The position numbers and the translations under genes are program-made. Source: Cybelea sp963824595 (lineage in GTDB: Bacteria; Vulcanimicrobiota; Vulcanimicrobiia; Vulcanimicrobiales; Vulcanimicrobiaceae). From it: a stretch of 64,000 nucleotides of DNA. Below, piece after piece: positions 47,796 to 56,938 of this stretch. Position 1 is the first letter of the stretch. Each line of letters starts with the position of its first letter. The DNA lies in NCBI GenBank assembly GCA_963824595.1, contig CAWGPY010000004.1, positions 62,001 through 126,000 on the forward strand. Reading direction: 5' to 3'. The notes beneath the pieces are model-generated. The model ran no database searches, was not told the DNA's origin, and saw nothing but the letters and a program-made list of their open reading frames with translations.

Positions 47796-48518
47796 ATGGA
47801 ACTGGAGCTGGAGAGCCTCTGTAAGCGCTATCGCACGATCGACGCCGTGAAGGATTTCAGCCTTCGCCTCGAGCCCGGCGTGCTCGGACTGCTCGGGCCG
47901 AACGGCGCCGGCAAGTCGACCCTCATGCGCATGATCGCCACGGTGACGAAACCGACGAGCGGGAGCATTCGCTTCAACGGCCGCGACGTAGCCGGCTCGC
48001 CCGATGCGCTGAGGCGTACCCTCGGGTACCTGCCGCAGGACTTCGGCGTCTATCCGCACCTGTCGCCGGTCGAGTTCTTGGAATACATCGGCGCCCTCAA
48101 GGGTATCCCGCGTCGCATCCTGCGCGCGCGCATCGACGGCCTGCTCGAGCTGCTGAATCTGTCGCACGCGCGCTCGCGCTCGCTGGGCACGTTCTCCGGA
48201 GGCATGCGCCAGCGCGTGGGCATCGCGCAAGCGCTGCTCAACGAGCCCGCCCTGCTGATCGTCGACGAGCCTACGGCGGGTCTGGATCCCGAGGAGCGTC
48301 TGCGGCTGCGGACGCTGCTGCACGACATGGCCGGCGATCGGATAATTATCTTCTCCACCCACATCTGCTCGGACGTCGAGAGCCTGGCGACCCGAGTGGC
48401 CGTCGTCGCCGGCGGCGTGCTGCTCGCCCACGACGTTCCGTCGAGGCTCGCGCCGGGCTGCGCGACGCTCGAAGAAGCCTATCTGCGCGTCGTTGCGGGG
48501 GCTCGCGCCGCTGCGTGA
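47796..48518 (+). CDS. ABC transporter ATP-binding protein
   Basis: 240 residues with Walker A LLGPNGAGKSTLMR, Q-loop YLPQDFG, signature TFSGGMRQRVGIAQALL, Walker B ALLIVDEPTAGLDP and an H-loop in IIFSTHICSD. This is a single-nucleotide-binding-domain subunit of an ABC-2-type exporter. The next gene, overlapping by four bases (GTGA), is its membrane partner. Cargo cannot be deduced. Confidence 0.95.
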   Translation: MELELESLCKRYRTIDAVKDFSLRLEPGVLGLLGPNGAGKSTLMRMIATVTKPTSGSIRFNGRDVAGSPDALRRTLGYLPQDFGVYPHLSPVEFLEYIGALKGIPRRILRARIDGLLELLNLSHARSRSLGTFSGGMRQRVGIAQALLNEPALLIVDEPTAGLDPEERLRLRTLLHDMAGDRIIIFSTHICSDVESLATRVAVVAGGVLLAHDVPSRLAPGCATLEEAYLRVVAGARAAA

Positions 48519-50062
48519 CGCGTCCGGCGGCGATCTGGGCGCTCGCTCGCGCCGACGTGCTCGAGCGCACGCGCCGCTATCAATACGTCGCGACGATCGC
48601 GGTGACGCTGCTGCTCGGCACGTTGCTGGTTCCGGCGCGCAACGCGGGCTACGTGACGTTCCTCATCGACGGGTTTCGCGGCGTCTACAACTCGGCGTGG
48701 ATCGGCGCGACGTACGCGATCCTCACGTCCATGCTGCTTTCGCTCTTCGGCTTCTACAACGTGAAGAGCGCGGTCGAGCGCGACCGACTGACTCGCGTGG
48801 GCGAGATCGTCGCGGCGACGGCCATCACGCGCCTCGATTATGCGCTCGGAAAGGCGCTCAGCAACTTCGCCGTGCTCGGATCGATGGCGGCGATTCTGTT
48901 CGTCGTCGCGATCGCGATGCAGTTCGTGCGGGGCGAGAGCGCGACGCTCGACCTCGCGCAGATCGCCGCACCCTTCGCGCTCGTCGTGGTGCCGCTGATC
49001 GCAATGGTCTCGGCGATCGCGCTGCTCTTCGAGATGATCCCCTGGCTGCGCGGCGGGCTGGGCAACGCCGCGTACTTCTTCGCGTGGATGGGCTATCTCG
49101 TCGCGAGTTTCCAGGACGACGTGCGCCCGGTGGCGTGGTGGCGCGACATGCTCGGCGCCAACCTGATCATCCGCCAAGTCTGGCCGGCCTTGAAGCTGAT
49201 CGATCCGCGGGCCAAGCCCAACTCGGTGGAGATCGGCGCCGGCGGTGAGGACGTCCACCATTACTTTACGTTTCACGGCTTCGAGTTCGCGGCGGGCGAC
49301 GTTGCCGAGCGCGCGGCCTGGTTCGTCGCGGCCGCCGCGATCGTCGCCCTTGCCGCGCTGCTCTTCGACCGGTTCGCGCGTCAGGCTCGCTCGAGCGAAC
49401 GCCGAACGAACAACGCGCTGCTGGAGCGCTGGCGCGGCGCCTTCGACCGCGCCACCGCGCCGGCGCTCGACCTGTGCTTCGGCAGCGACTTCGGCGCGAT
49501 CGTGCTCGCGGAGCTGCGCCTGCTCGTGCGCGGTCTCAGTATCTGGTGGTACGCGATCGCGGCGGGCCTCTGGATCTTCCAGCTCGCCGCCGACGAGAAG
49601 AGCCAGAGCATTGCCGTCGGGCTCGCGTGGGTTTGGCCGCTGCTCGCGTGGTCGCAGCTCGGAACGCGCGAAACGGTCTGCGCGACCGAGCAGCTGATCT
49701 ATCCGACGCTGCATCCGATTCGGCGGCAGTTTCTCGCGCAGTGGGCAGCCGGCGTGCTGCTCGCGCTCGCGACGGCGGGGGGTGCGCTGATTCACTGGAC
49801 GACGCACGGAAGCGTGACGGGAATCGAAGGCATCGTGGCCGGCGCTATCTTCGTGCCCACGCTGGCGCTTGCGTGCGGGGCGATCTCCGGGAACACGCGG
49901 CTCTTCGAGATCGTCTTCTTGTTGTTTTGGTACGTCGGGCCGATGAACCGCACCGCGTTCGACTTCACGCAAGGCGCGTACGCGCCGGGTTTCCTCGCGG
50001 CGTCCGCCGCCTTGCTCGTTGCCGCGCTGGGAGCCAGGAGGTTCCGTCTGGCGACCGCATAG
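48515..50062 (+). CDS. ABC-2-type transporter permease
   Basis: 515 residues with about twelve hydrophobic segments in two sets of six, separated by a cytoplasmic stretch around residues 280-330; the fold matches the fused or doubled ABC-2 permeases next to such ATPases. A periplasmic region with HHYFTFHGFEF occurs between residues 245 and 260. Its GTG overlaps the ATPase stop, so the two are co-translated. It ends seven bases before the aldo/keto reductase start. Confidence 0.88.
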   Translation: MTRPAAIWALARADVLERTRRYQYVATIAVTLLLGTLLVPARNAGYVTFLIDGFRGVYNSAWIGATYAILTSMLLSLFGFYNVKSAVERDRLTRVGEIVAATAITRLDYALGKALSNFAVLGSMAAILFVVAIAMQFVRGESATLDLAQIAAPFALVVVPLIAMVSAIALLFEMIPWLRGGLGNAAYFFAWMGYLVASFQDDVRPVAWWRDMLGANLIIRQVWPALKLIDPRAKPNSVEIGAGGEDVHHYFTFHGFEFAAGDVAERAAWFVAAAAIVALAALLFDRFARQARSSERRTNNALLERWRGAFDRATAPALDLCFGSDFGAIVLAELRLLVRGLSIWWYAIAAGLWIFQLAADEKSQSIAVGLAWVWPLLAWSQLGTRETVCATEQLIYPTLHPIRRQFLAQWAAGVLLALATAGGALIHWTTHGSVTGIEGIVAGAIFVPTLALACGAISGNTRLFEIVFLLFWYVGPMNRTAFDFTQGAYAPGFLAASAALLVAALGARRFRLATA

Positions 50063-50069
50063 GTTACCG

Positions 50070-51041
50070 ATGGAACGGCGAAATCTTGGGACGCAGGGCC
50101 TGCGCGTGTCGGCGCTCGGGCTCGGCTGCATGGGGATGACGGATGCATACGGGGCCGCCGACGAGGCCGAGGCGATCGCGACGATCCACCGGGCGCTCGA
50201 TCTCGGCATCAACTTTCTCGACACCGCCGAAGTCTACGGTCCGCACACCAACGAGCGGCTGGTCGGGCGCGCGCTGCGCGGCCGGCGCGACGGCGTCGTG
50301 GTCGCCACCAAGTTCGGCTTCCGCTACGCCGGCGGCATCCGCGGCGTCGACGGAACGCCGGAGAACGTCAAGCGCGTCGCCGACGAATCGCTCGAGCGTC
50401 TCGGTATCGAAACCATCGATCTCTACTATCAGCACCGCCGCGACCCGTCGGTGCCGATCGAAGAGACGATCGGGGCGATGAAGGAGCTCGTGGACGCGGG
50501 TAAGGTGCGGTACCTCGGACTCTCCGAGATCTCGCCCGAGACGCTGCGCCGCGCGCACGCCGTGCATCCGATCAGCGCGCTGCAAAGCGAGTACTCGCTG
50601 TGGGAACGCGTCGTCGAGCGGCGCGTTCTACCGGCGGTGCGCGAACTGGGCGTCGGCTTCGTGCCCTTCAGCCCGCTCGGACGGGGATTCCTCACCGGAT
50701 CGGTCGACGTGGAGAAGCTCGAGGCGAACGATTTTCGCCGGACGAACCCGCGCTTCTCGAAGGAGAGCGCCCGGGCCAACGCGCGCATCGTCGATGCCGT
50801 GCGCGGCGTGGCGCGGCAATGCGGCGCTACGCCGGCTCAGGTAGCAATTGCGTGGGTGCTCTCGCGCGGCGACGACGTGGTGCCGATCCCGGGAACCAAA
50901 AGGGTGCGGTACCTCGAAGAGAACGCCGGCGCGGTGCCCCTGCGGCTCACGCACGCGCAACTGGAGGAGCTCGACGAACTGCACCATTACACGGCCGGCG
51001 AACGCTACACGCCGGAGATGCGCGAGCTCGTCGAGGAGTAA
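50070..51041 (+). CDS. Aldo/keto reductase
   Basis: A 323-residue AKR of the YajO/AKR13-like group. The catalytic tetrad is visible: Asp and Tyr in NFLDTAEVYGP, Lys in VVATKFGF and His in DLYYQHR. The NADPH-binding segment IPGTKRVRYLEENAGA lies near the C-terminus. Starts at ATG 50070; the frame from 50019 overlaps the permease. Reduces an unidentified carbonyl. Its 3' end overlaps the convergent Ni/Co permease gene by 37 bases. Confidence 0.93.
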   Translation: MERRNLGTQGLRVSALGLGCMGMTDAYGAADEAEAIATIHRALDLGINFLDTAEVYGPHTNERLVGRALRGRRDGVVVATKFGFRYAGGIRGVDGTPENVKRVADESLERLGIETIDLYYQHRRDPSVPIEETIGAMKELVDAGKVRYLGLSEISPETLRRAHAVHPISALQSEYSLWERVVERRVLPAVRELGVGFVPFSPLGRGFLTGSVDVEKLEANDFRRTNPRFSKESARANARIVDAVRGVARQCGATPAQVAIAWVLSRGDDVVPIPGTKRVRYLEENAGAVPLRLTHAQLEELDELHHYTAGERYTPEMRELVEE

Positions 51042-52003
51042 TGCGCGAGTGAGGCGCGACGCCGCACGGCGTGGAGCGCGAGCGAGGCGAGCCAACATGC
51101 CGCGAACGCTCCGACGATGGCGTATCCGAGACCGCCTTGCCGACCGGCCGGGCTGCCTGCAAGTTCCGCCGCGCCGACGAAGACCGCGATCGCAACCGAC
51201 AGCGCGGTGACCGTCAGGTTGTAGTAGAGCTTGCGCCCCGGGTTGGTGAAGGCCCAGCCGTAGGCGCCCAGCATGAGCACGCCGCCGCTCGTGTCGATCA
51301 GCGACATTCCGGCGGTGAACAATGCCGGGAAAATCAGAATGGCTCCGATCGGGAGGCCTTTGCCGGCTTCGATTGCGGCAATGCCGAGGAGTCCGACTTC
51401 GGTCGCGGTGTCGAAGCCGAGGCCGAACAGGACGCCGATGAAATACATGTGACGGCTACGCGTGACGAGCCGCAGCAGCGGCCGTAACGCGCGGCCCAGC
51501 AGTCCGCGCCGATCCAGCGAGCCGGTGAGCGTCGCATCGCAATACGTCCCGTCGCGGCGCATACGGACGACCGCGGCGACGACGTCCGCGAGCACGAGCG
51601 CGTTGACGGCGGCGATGACGAAGAGAAAGGACGCCGAGATGGCGGTACCCAGGCCGCCTCCGACCGCCGCGAGCGCCGGAAGGCGGTCGCGAACGAACGC
51701 GGCGCCCGCCACGATCAGCAGGGTCAACCCCACGACGACCGTCGAGTGCCCGAGCGAGAAGTAGAAGCCGACGGCGACCGGGCGTTTCCCCTCCTGCATC
51801 AGCTTGCGCGTGACGTTGTCGATCGCGGAGATGTGGTCGGCATCGACCGCGTGGCGCAGACCGAACGTGTACGCAAGGACTGCCGTGCCCAACAGCAGCG
51901 CGTGCGGGGGAGCGAAGAAGACGAAGGCGAGCGCCCACGCGGCGGCATTGGCGGCGATCAGGAGCGCGTACATCGCGACGATCTTCTCGCGCGTGGAGCT
52001 CAC
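51005..52003 (-). CDS. NiCoT-family nickel/cobalt permease
   Basis: 332 residues with eight predicted membrane helices. The metal-selectivity signature HAVDADHISAIDNVTRK in helix II is intact, as are the NiCoT motifs FSLGHSTVV and GLGFDTATEVGLL. It imports Ni2+ or Co2+ at high affinity. No nickel enzyme or riboswitch lies nearby. GTG 52003 start. The C-terminal end overlaps the aldo/keto reductase gene. Confidence 0.93.
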   Translation of the reverse strand: MSSTREKIVAMYALLIAANAAAWALAFVFFAPPHALLLGTAVLAYTFGLRHAVDADHISAIDNVTRKLMQEGKRPVAVGFYFSLGHSTVVVGLTLLIVAGAAFVRDRLPALAAVGGGLGTAISASFLFVIAAVNALVLADVVAAVVRMRRDGTYCDATLTGSLDRRGLLGRALRPLLRLVTRSRHMYFIGVLFGLGFDTATEVGLLGIAAIEAGKGLPIGAILIFPALFTAGMSLIDTSGGVLMLGAYGWAFTNPGRKLYYNLTVTALSVAIAVFVGAAELAGSPAGRQGGLGYAIVGAFAACWLASLALHAVRRRASLAHYSSTSSRISGV

Positions 52004-52037
52004 GCCGATGGGGCTCTAGGTCGAGAGGCCGGGCCGG

Positions 52038-52379
52038 CTAGACGTAGCCGGTGCTGGAGCTGATGCGGAAGCGATGCGCCGCGCAGATCTCCGCGATCTG
52101 CTCGTGGCTCAGGCGGCGGAACGTCTTGCTCGCGTACTCGAACTCTTGGCCGTCCGCCGTCGCGTCGTAGCGGGCCTGCGCCTGCGGGTTGAGCGGCGGA
52201 CGGCGCTGCAGGATCTGCGACTTGAAGTTGACCCGGTAGACGAGCTCTCCCGCAAAAAGGAAGATCTCGCCGCGAGCGTTGGCGTAACCGCCGTGGACCG
52301 GCTCGGAGAGGTCCGAGGCGGGGCGGCCCGCGGAGGCGGCGATGGCGAGGGAGGCAACCGGAGCAGGGGCGGAAATCAT
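52038..52379 (-). CDS. Small exported protein, hypothetical
   Basis: A 113-residue product with a weak signal peptide (MISAPAPVASLAIAASAG) and the segments GEIFLFAGELVYRVNF and FRRLSHEQIAEICAAHRF. No family recognised. Located 34 bases upstream of the Ni/Co permease gene on the same strand, so co-transcription is possible. Confidence 0.55.
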   Translation of the reverse strand: MISAPAPVASLAIAASAGRPASDLSEPVHGGYANARGEIFLFAGELVYRVNFKSQILQRRPPLNPQAQARYDATADGQEFEYASKTFRRLSHEQIAEICAAHRFRISSSTGYV

Positions 52380-52509
52380 GACTCAATCGTAACGGCAAAA
52401 CGCCCGAAAAAGTTGCACTCGAGAGAGGGGCCTCTCGGTTGCGCGGCGGGCGGGTTTATGAGATAAGGGTCTGGTCAGAAGTCTTCCGCCTATTTGAGGA
52501 GAGAGTCCG

Positions 52510-52818
52510 ATACCACCACGCAAGCGAGGTCCGCGAAAAGGTCCGCGTCCGCCCAAAGCCGCCAAGGCCACGCAGGAAACGAAGGAAGCAGCGCTCGAGG
52601 TCGTCGGCAGCATCAAACAGGTCTTTCCCAGCGCCACTTTCTCGGTGGAGCTCGACAACGGCCACGTCGTGCTCGCGCACATCGCCGGGCGCCTGCGCCG
52701 CCACCGCATCCGAATTCTTCCCGGTGACCGCGTCGACATCGAGCTTTCGCCATACGACCTGACGAAGGGACGCATCGTCTACCGCCACCGCTCGGGAGAA
52801 GAGCGCCGGCCGGTCTGA
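52510..52818 (+). CDS. infA: Translation initiation factor IF-1, apparent AUA start
   Basis: The frame encodes a clear IF-1: GSIKQVFPSATFSVELDNGH, VVLAHIAGRLRRHRIRILPGD and IELSPYDLTKGRIVYRHRSG align with the whole OB fold. The N-terminus has a basic extension of about 30 residues. An in-frame TGA at 52495-52497 precedes it, and no ATG, GTG or TTG exists before the fold. ATA 52510 is preceded at eight bases by AGGAG (52497-52501), an ideal ribosome-binding site, so I take AUA as start. IF-1 binds the ribosomal A site during initiation. Its TGA overlaps the TauD-type gene. Confidence 0.88.
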   Translation: MPPRKRGPRKGPRPPKAAKATQETKEAALEVVGSIKQVFPSATFSVELDNGHVVLAHIAGRLRRHRIRILPGDRVDIELSPYDLTKGRIVYRHRSGEERRPV

Positions 52819-53654
52819 CGCCCCGCCCGCTGCACGCCACACCACTCACCCCCGCCATCGGGGCCGTCGTCGAAGGCCTCGACCTCGGCGCGCCGCTGCG
52901 CGACCGCGACGTCGCGGAGATTCGCAGCGCGCTCGACGACCGGCTCGTCCTCTTCTTTCTGGATCAATCGCTCGCACCGGCGCAGCAACGCGACTTTGCC
53001 GCGCGCTTCGGCGAGCTGTACGTGCATCCGTTCTACCCCGGGCACGATGACGTGCCCGAGGTGATGATCCTGGAGCACGACGCCGCGCGCCGTGCCAACA
53101 GCGACCGCTGGCACAACGACGTCACGTACCTTGCGACGCCGCCGTTTGCCGGGGTACTCTACGCCGAGGAGATTCCGGAGCTCGGCGGCGACACGCTGTG
53201 GGCGAACATGTATCTCGCGTACGAGTCGCTCTCGGATCCGGTCAAACGGCTGGTCTCCGAACTGCGCGCCGTGCATTCGTTCGCGAAGAACTTCACGCCG
53301 CAGCGCTTCGCGGCGCTCGGGATGGAGGATCGCCGCGACGCGATGTACCAGCGGCATCCGCCGGTCTCGCATCCCGTGGCGCGCACGAACCCGGCGACGG
53401 GGCGCAAGGCGCTCTTCGTCAATCAGGATTTCACGTCGCACGTCGAGGGCGTGACCGCGCGCGAGAGCGATGCGCTGTTGCGCTTTCTCTTCGACCACAT
53501 GGCGCAGCCGGAGTTCCAGGTTCGCTGGCGCTGGCAATCGCGCACCGTCGCGATGTGGGACAACCGCTGGACCCAGCACTGCGCGCTCGCCGATTACTTT
53601 CCGGCCCGCCGGCGCATGCGGCGCGCGACCGTCCTCGGCGAGCGGCCCGTTTGA
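52815..53654 (+). CDS. TauD/TfdA-family Fe(II)/2-oxoglutarate dioxygenase, apparent CUG start
   Basis: About 279 residues, the usual size. The conserved TauD opening LTPAIGAVVEGLDLGAPL lies before the first conventional start (GTG 53022). CTG 52815 overlaps the infA TGA as CTGA and gives a natural N-terminus. Iron ligands are in RWHNDVTYLATPP (HxD) and NRWTQHCALADYF (distal His); the 2-oxoglutarate Arg is in the closing RRMRRATVLG. It hydroxylates an unknown substrate, such as a sulfonate. Its TGA overlaps the threonine synthase TTG. Confidence 0.9.
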   Translation: MTPRPLHATPLTPAIGAVVEGLDLGAPLRDRDVAEIRSALDDRLVLFFLDQSLAPAQQRDFAARFGELYVHPFYPGHDDVPEVMILEHDAARRANSDRWHNDVTYLATPPFAGVLYAEEIPELGGDTLWANMYLAYESLSDPVKRLVSELRAVHSFAKNFTPQRFAALGMEDRRDAMYQRHPPVSHPVARTNPATGRKALFVNQDFTSHVEGVTARESDALLRFLFDHMAQPEFQVRWRWQSRTVAMWDNRWTQHCALADYFPARRRMRRATVLGERPV

Positions 53655-54796
53655 TTCGTCTGGAGTGCTCGCGCGATCCGGCGCACGGCTTCACGGCCGG
53701 AGTGCCGGCGACCGTGTGCCCGAACGACGGCGCTCCGCTCCTCGTGCGCTACTCCGTGGAACGCCTCGATCGCGGGGCGGTCGCCGCGCGTCCGTGGACG
53801 ATGTGGCGTTATCGCGAGATGTTGCCGGTTGACGAAGGCGAGGACCCAGTCTCGCTGGGGGAAGGCGCGACGCCCTTGCTCGAGATACCGCAGGCCGCGC
53901 GTCGTCTCGGCGTCGGGTCGCTGCTCGTGAAGGACGAGTCGCAGAATCCCACGGGCTCGTTCAAGGCGCGAGGAATGTCGGTGGCCGTGACCGTCGCAAA
54001 GCGCCTCGGCGTGCGGTCGCTGGTCGCGCCGAGCGCCGGCAACGCCGGCGGCGCCCTCGCCGCGTACGGAGCACGCGCAGGGTTGAGCGTCCGCGTCTAC
54101 GTTCCGCGCGACACGCCCCCGCTGCTGGTCGAAGAGATGGAGTCGTACGGTGCGGAGGTCGTGCTCGTGGACGGTCTGATCGACGACGCGGGCCGCATCG
54201 CCGCGGAGCACGCGCGCGAGCACGGCGCGTTCAACGTCGCAACGTTCCGCGAGCCGTACCGCGTCGAGGGCAAGAAGACGATGGGCTACGAGCTCGTCGA
54301 GCGGCTCGGCGGCGTGCCGGGAACGATCGTCTATCCCACAGGCGGCGGCACCGGCCTGGTCGCGATGTGGAAGGCGTTTGCAGAACTCGAGCGGCTCGGG
54401 TGGATCGACGCGCGGCGTCCGGTCATGATCGCGGTGCAGGCGCAAGGGTGCGCGCCGGTCGTCCGCGCGTTCGAGCGCGGCGAGGAGAGTGCCGCGCGCG
54501 TCGACAACGGCATGACCGCGATGTGGGGCCTGCGCGTTCCCGGCGGAATCGGCGACCGTCTGACGCTGCGCGCGTTGCGCGAGTCGGGCGGCCGGGCCGT
54601 TGCGGTCTCCGACGAAAGCGCCGCCGCCGCGATGAGCCAGCTTCATCGGCGCGACGGCGTCGACGCAACCGAGGAGGGCGGCGCGACGCTCGCCGCGCTC
54701 GCAATGCTGCGCGACGCCGGCGTCGAGTTGCCCGAGCCGATCGTGCTCTTCAACACGGCGACGTCGTTGAAATACGCGCCGCGGGTGAGTTCGTGA
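53651..54796 (+). CDS. thrC: Threonine synthase
   Basis: A PLP fold-type II enzyme of about 381 residues. LEGATPLLEI-type (here GEGATPLLEI), KDESQNPTGSFKARGM with the PLP-binding lysine, APSAGNAGGALAAYGARAG, and YPTGGGTGL for phosphate binding are all present. A short zinc-ribbon-like N-terminus (ECSRDPAHG...TVCPNDG) matches the common bacterial ThrC. It converts O-phosphohomoserine to threonine. TTG 53651 overlaps the dioxygenase stop, so infA, tauD-like and thrC form a coupled operon. Confidence 0.9.
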   Translation: MIRLECSRDPAHGFTAGVPATVCPNDGAPLLVRYSVERLDRGAVAARPWTMWRYREMLPVDEGEDPVSLGEGATPLLEIPQAARRLGVGSLLVKDESQNPTGSFKARGMSVAVTVAKRLGVRSLVAPSAGNAGGALAAYGARAGLSVRVYVPRDTPPLLVEEMESYGAEVVLVDGLIDDAGRIAAEHAREHGAFNVATFREPYRVEGKKTMGYELVERLGGVPGTIVYPTGGGTGLVAMWKAFAELERLGWIDARRPVMIAVQAQGCAPVVRAFERGEESAARVDNGMTAMWGLRVPGGIGDRLTLRALRESGGRAVAVSDESAAAAMSQLHRRDGVDATEEGGATLAALAMLRDAGVELPEPIVLFNTATSLKYAPRVSS

Positions 54797-54951
54797 ACGC
54801 CGCAGCCGCCGTCGCCGCGGAGCGTTTAGCGCGACGGACGTGCCCGTGCCCAAGGCACCCGGACGCAGCAGTGGGTCAAGGGAGACTTCTAGCGCGTACA
54901 TGGCACGCAAACTAGCTCCGCGCGATGCTGCGCTCGGCCGTGAAAGAGGCG

Positions 54952-55995
54952 CTATGGAGCCGGAGGCGGCGACGGAGGCGTGAACCGGCCGATCCGGTTT
55001 TCGGCGGCGTCGGTGAACCACAGATTGTCGTCGGCGCCGACGGTGACGTCCCAGGCTCCGCTGCTCGACGACGACTTGATCTTGTACAGCTGCATGGCGC
55101 AGCTGCCGGCGATCGTGCCGACGTAGTCTCCCTGGTCGACGACGAACCAGGCCGTGCCGATACCGTGCGCGAGGCCGGTAACCGAGGAACCGGTCGACGG
55201 GGGAAGCGGACACTCCACGAACGTCCCTCGTGACATGAGCTGAGCCACGCCGTTTTCCTCGCCCACGAAGAAGCTGCCGCCGTTTGCGACAATCGGAAAC
55301 GGTTGGCTGTCGCCGTCGTTGTTCGTATACGTCCTGATGGCGCCGGCGCTCGTGATGCGGCCTACGACGTTTGCGCCCTTGAGCGTAAACCAGTAAAACC
55401 CGTCGCGTCCGGCAGTGATGCCCGACTCGATCGTGGAGCTCTGTACTTTGACTTTGTAGGGGTGGACTTTCCCATCCGCGTCTATGCGGCCGATCCAATT
55501 CTGGTTGCCCTCGTGCATCGTGAACCACGCCGCGTTGTCGAAGCCGTTGGTGATGGCGTACGCCGGATGGGGAACTTTATATTCATGAAGGTTCGTGCCA
55601 TCCGTCGAAATTCGCCCGACCATCCCGGCTTGCTCCGCGAACCAGATCCCGCCGTCGGGTCCGGTCGTGATGCCGGCGGGCCGTCCGTTGCTCGTGGCAA
55701 GCGCGTAATACTTGAACTTGCCGCTCTTGAGGCGACCGATGCGGTTGGCGTTTGACTCGGTGAACCAGAGCGCGTAATCCGGCCCGGTGGTGATGTCGAG
55801 CAGGCCCGCGCTCGCGGGCTGCACGTTGAAGTATTTGATACGGACGGCCGGGCGCGCGCCGGCGTTTCGCATTTGGGCCTCTGGCACTGCCGGACCGGTT
55901 GCGTGCGAGCCCTCGCAGTTCGAAAGTGCGAGGGCGCCAAGCAGCGCCGCGAGGGATGTTGCAAGTAGTTTGCGCGGCTCCAATCGTACACTCAT
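54952..55995 (-). CDS. Virginiamycin B lyase-like propeller lipoprotein
   Basis: The signal peptide ends ALALSNC, a lipobox. Blades follow the GLDITTGPDYALWFTES, GITTGPDGGIWFAEQ, GITAGRDGFYWFT pattern with VGRI linkers, as in the 44232 protein. Two degenerate blades in the middle lack the GPDG turn. A C-terminal Pro-rich tail (TPPSPPPAP) ends it. No enzyme activity can be claimed. Convergent with thrC, separated by 155 bases in which I see no gene. Confidence 0.85.
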   Translation of the reverse strand: MSVRLEPRKLLATSLAALLGALALSNCEGSHATGPAVPEAQMRNAGARPAVRIKYFNVQPASAGLLDITTGPDYALWFTESNANRIGRLKSGKFKYYALATSNGRPAGITTGPDGGIWFAEQAGMVGRISTDGTNLHEYKVPHPAYAITNGFDNAAWFTMHEGNQNWIGRIDADGKVHPYKVKVQSSTIESGITAGRDGFYWFTLKGANVVGRITSAGAIRTYTNNDGDSQPFPIVANGGSFFVGEENGVAQLMSRGTFVECPLPPSTGSSVTGLAHGIGTAWFVVDQGDYVGTIAGSCAMQLYKIKSSSSSGAWDVTVGADDNLWFTDAAENRIGRFTPPSPPPAP

Positions 55996-56107
55996 GGCGC
56001 GAGGCTTCCAGGCGCGCCGGTGGGAGTCCCTCGCCCGCTTTTGCAGCGTAAAGGCTCGCGGCGGCCGGACGCTAACTCACCTTGCGGACCGAAAGGAGCA
56101 ACGAGAG

Positions 56108-56929
56108 ATGAAGATGCGTTCGATCGCCGGACTCGTCGCCGCGGCGTCGCTCGTCGGTTCGCCGGCGATCGCGGCCGCGCAAAACGTCGTTACCGTCTTA
56201 TATGCCGGCTCGCTCGTCACGCCGATGGAGGGCGCGATCAAGGGCGCCCTCGCGCGAACGGGCACCGATTTTCAGGGCCAGGGCGCCGGCAGCAAGATGC
56301 TCGCCAACCTCATCGCGGCCGGCACGAAGAATCCCGACGTTTTCATCAGCGTCGATCCGTCGCTCGTCGTCGGTCTGGGAACGAAGGTCGCGCGCGCGAC
56401 GACGTTCGCGTCCACGAGCTTGGGCATCGGCTGGTCGTCGAGCTCGAGGTACGCGTCGCTCTTCGCAAAGGTCGCCGCCGGCACGACGAGCGTGCTCGCG
56501 GCGCTCTCGACGCCCGGACTCTCGATCGGGCGCACCGATCCAAAGCTCGATCCGAAGGGCGTCTACACCGTGCGGGGGGTGACGCTGCTGGCCGGCTCGC
56601 GGGGCGAGCAGAAGATCCTCGGCGACCCCGAGAACGCGGCGCAGATTTTTCCCGAGGAAGACTTGCTCGCGCGCATCGACACGGGCCAGGCGGACGTGGG
56701 CTTCTTCTACCGCACCGAGGCCGTCGCGCGCGGCCTGCACTTCGTCCCGCTGCCGGGCAAGGCGGCGATGAGCGACGCGATCACCTACACGATCGCCGTG
56801 ATGCGCGAGGCACCGCATCCGAACGAAGCGAGCTCGTTCGAGGAGTTCGTGCTGACCGGCGAGGGGAAGGCGATCTTGGAGAAGGCCGGCATCGAGTATC
56901 TCGCGGCGCCCGTCGTGGTCGTTCGCTAG
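56108..56929 (+). CDS. ModA/WtpA-like periplasmic oxyanion-binding protein
   Basis: Start set at ATG 56108 (AAGGAG nine bases upstream). A signal peptide (MKMRSIAGLVAAASLVGSPAIAAA) leads to a type II periplasmic binding fold: VVTVLYAGSLVTPMEGAIKGAL, FQGQGAGSKMLANLI, NPDVFISVDPSLV and GFFYRTEA are typical of the tungstate/molybdate-binding ModA/WtpA group. No permease or ATPase lies beside it; the next gene is an EamA transporter. Substrate is inferred by fold only. Confidence 0.85.
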   Translation: MKMRSIAGLVAAASLVGSPAIAAAQNVVTVLYAGSLVTPMEGAIKGALARTGTDFQGQGAGSKMLANLIAAGTKNPDVFISVDPSLVVGLGTKVARATTFASTSLGIGWSSSSRYASLFAKVAAGTTSVLAALSTPGLSIGRTDPKLDPKGVYTVRGVTLLAGSRGEQKILGDPENAAQIFPEEDLLARIDTGQADVGFFYRTEAVARGLHFVPLPGKAAMSDAITYTIAVMREAPHPNEASSFEEFVLTGEGKAILEKAGIEYLAAPVVVVR

Positions 56930-56938
56930 ACTCCCGAG

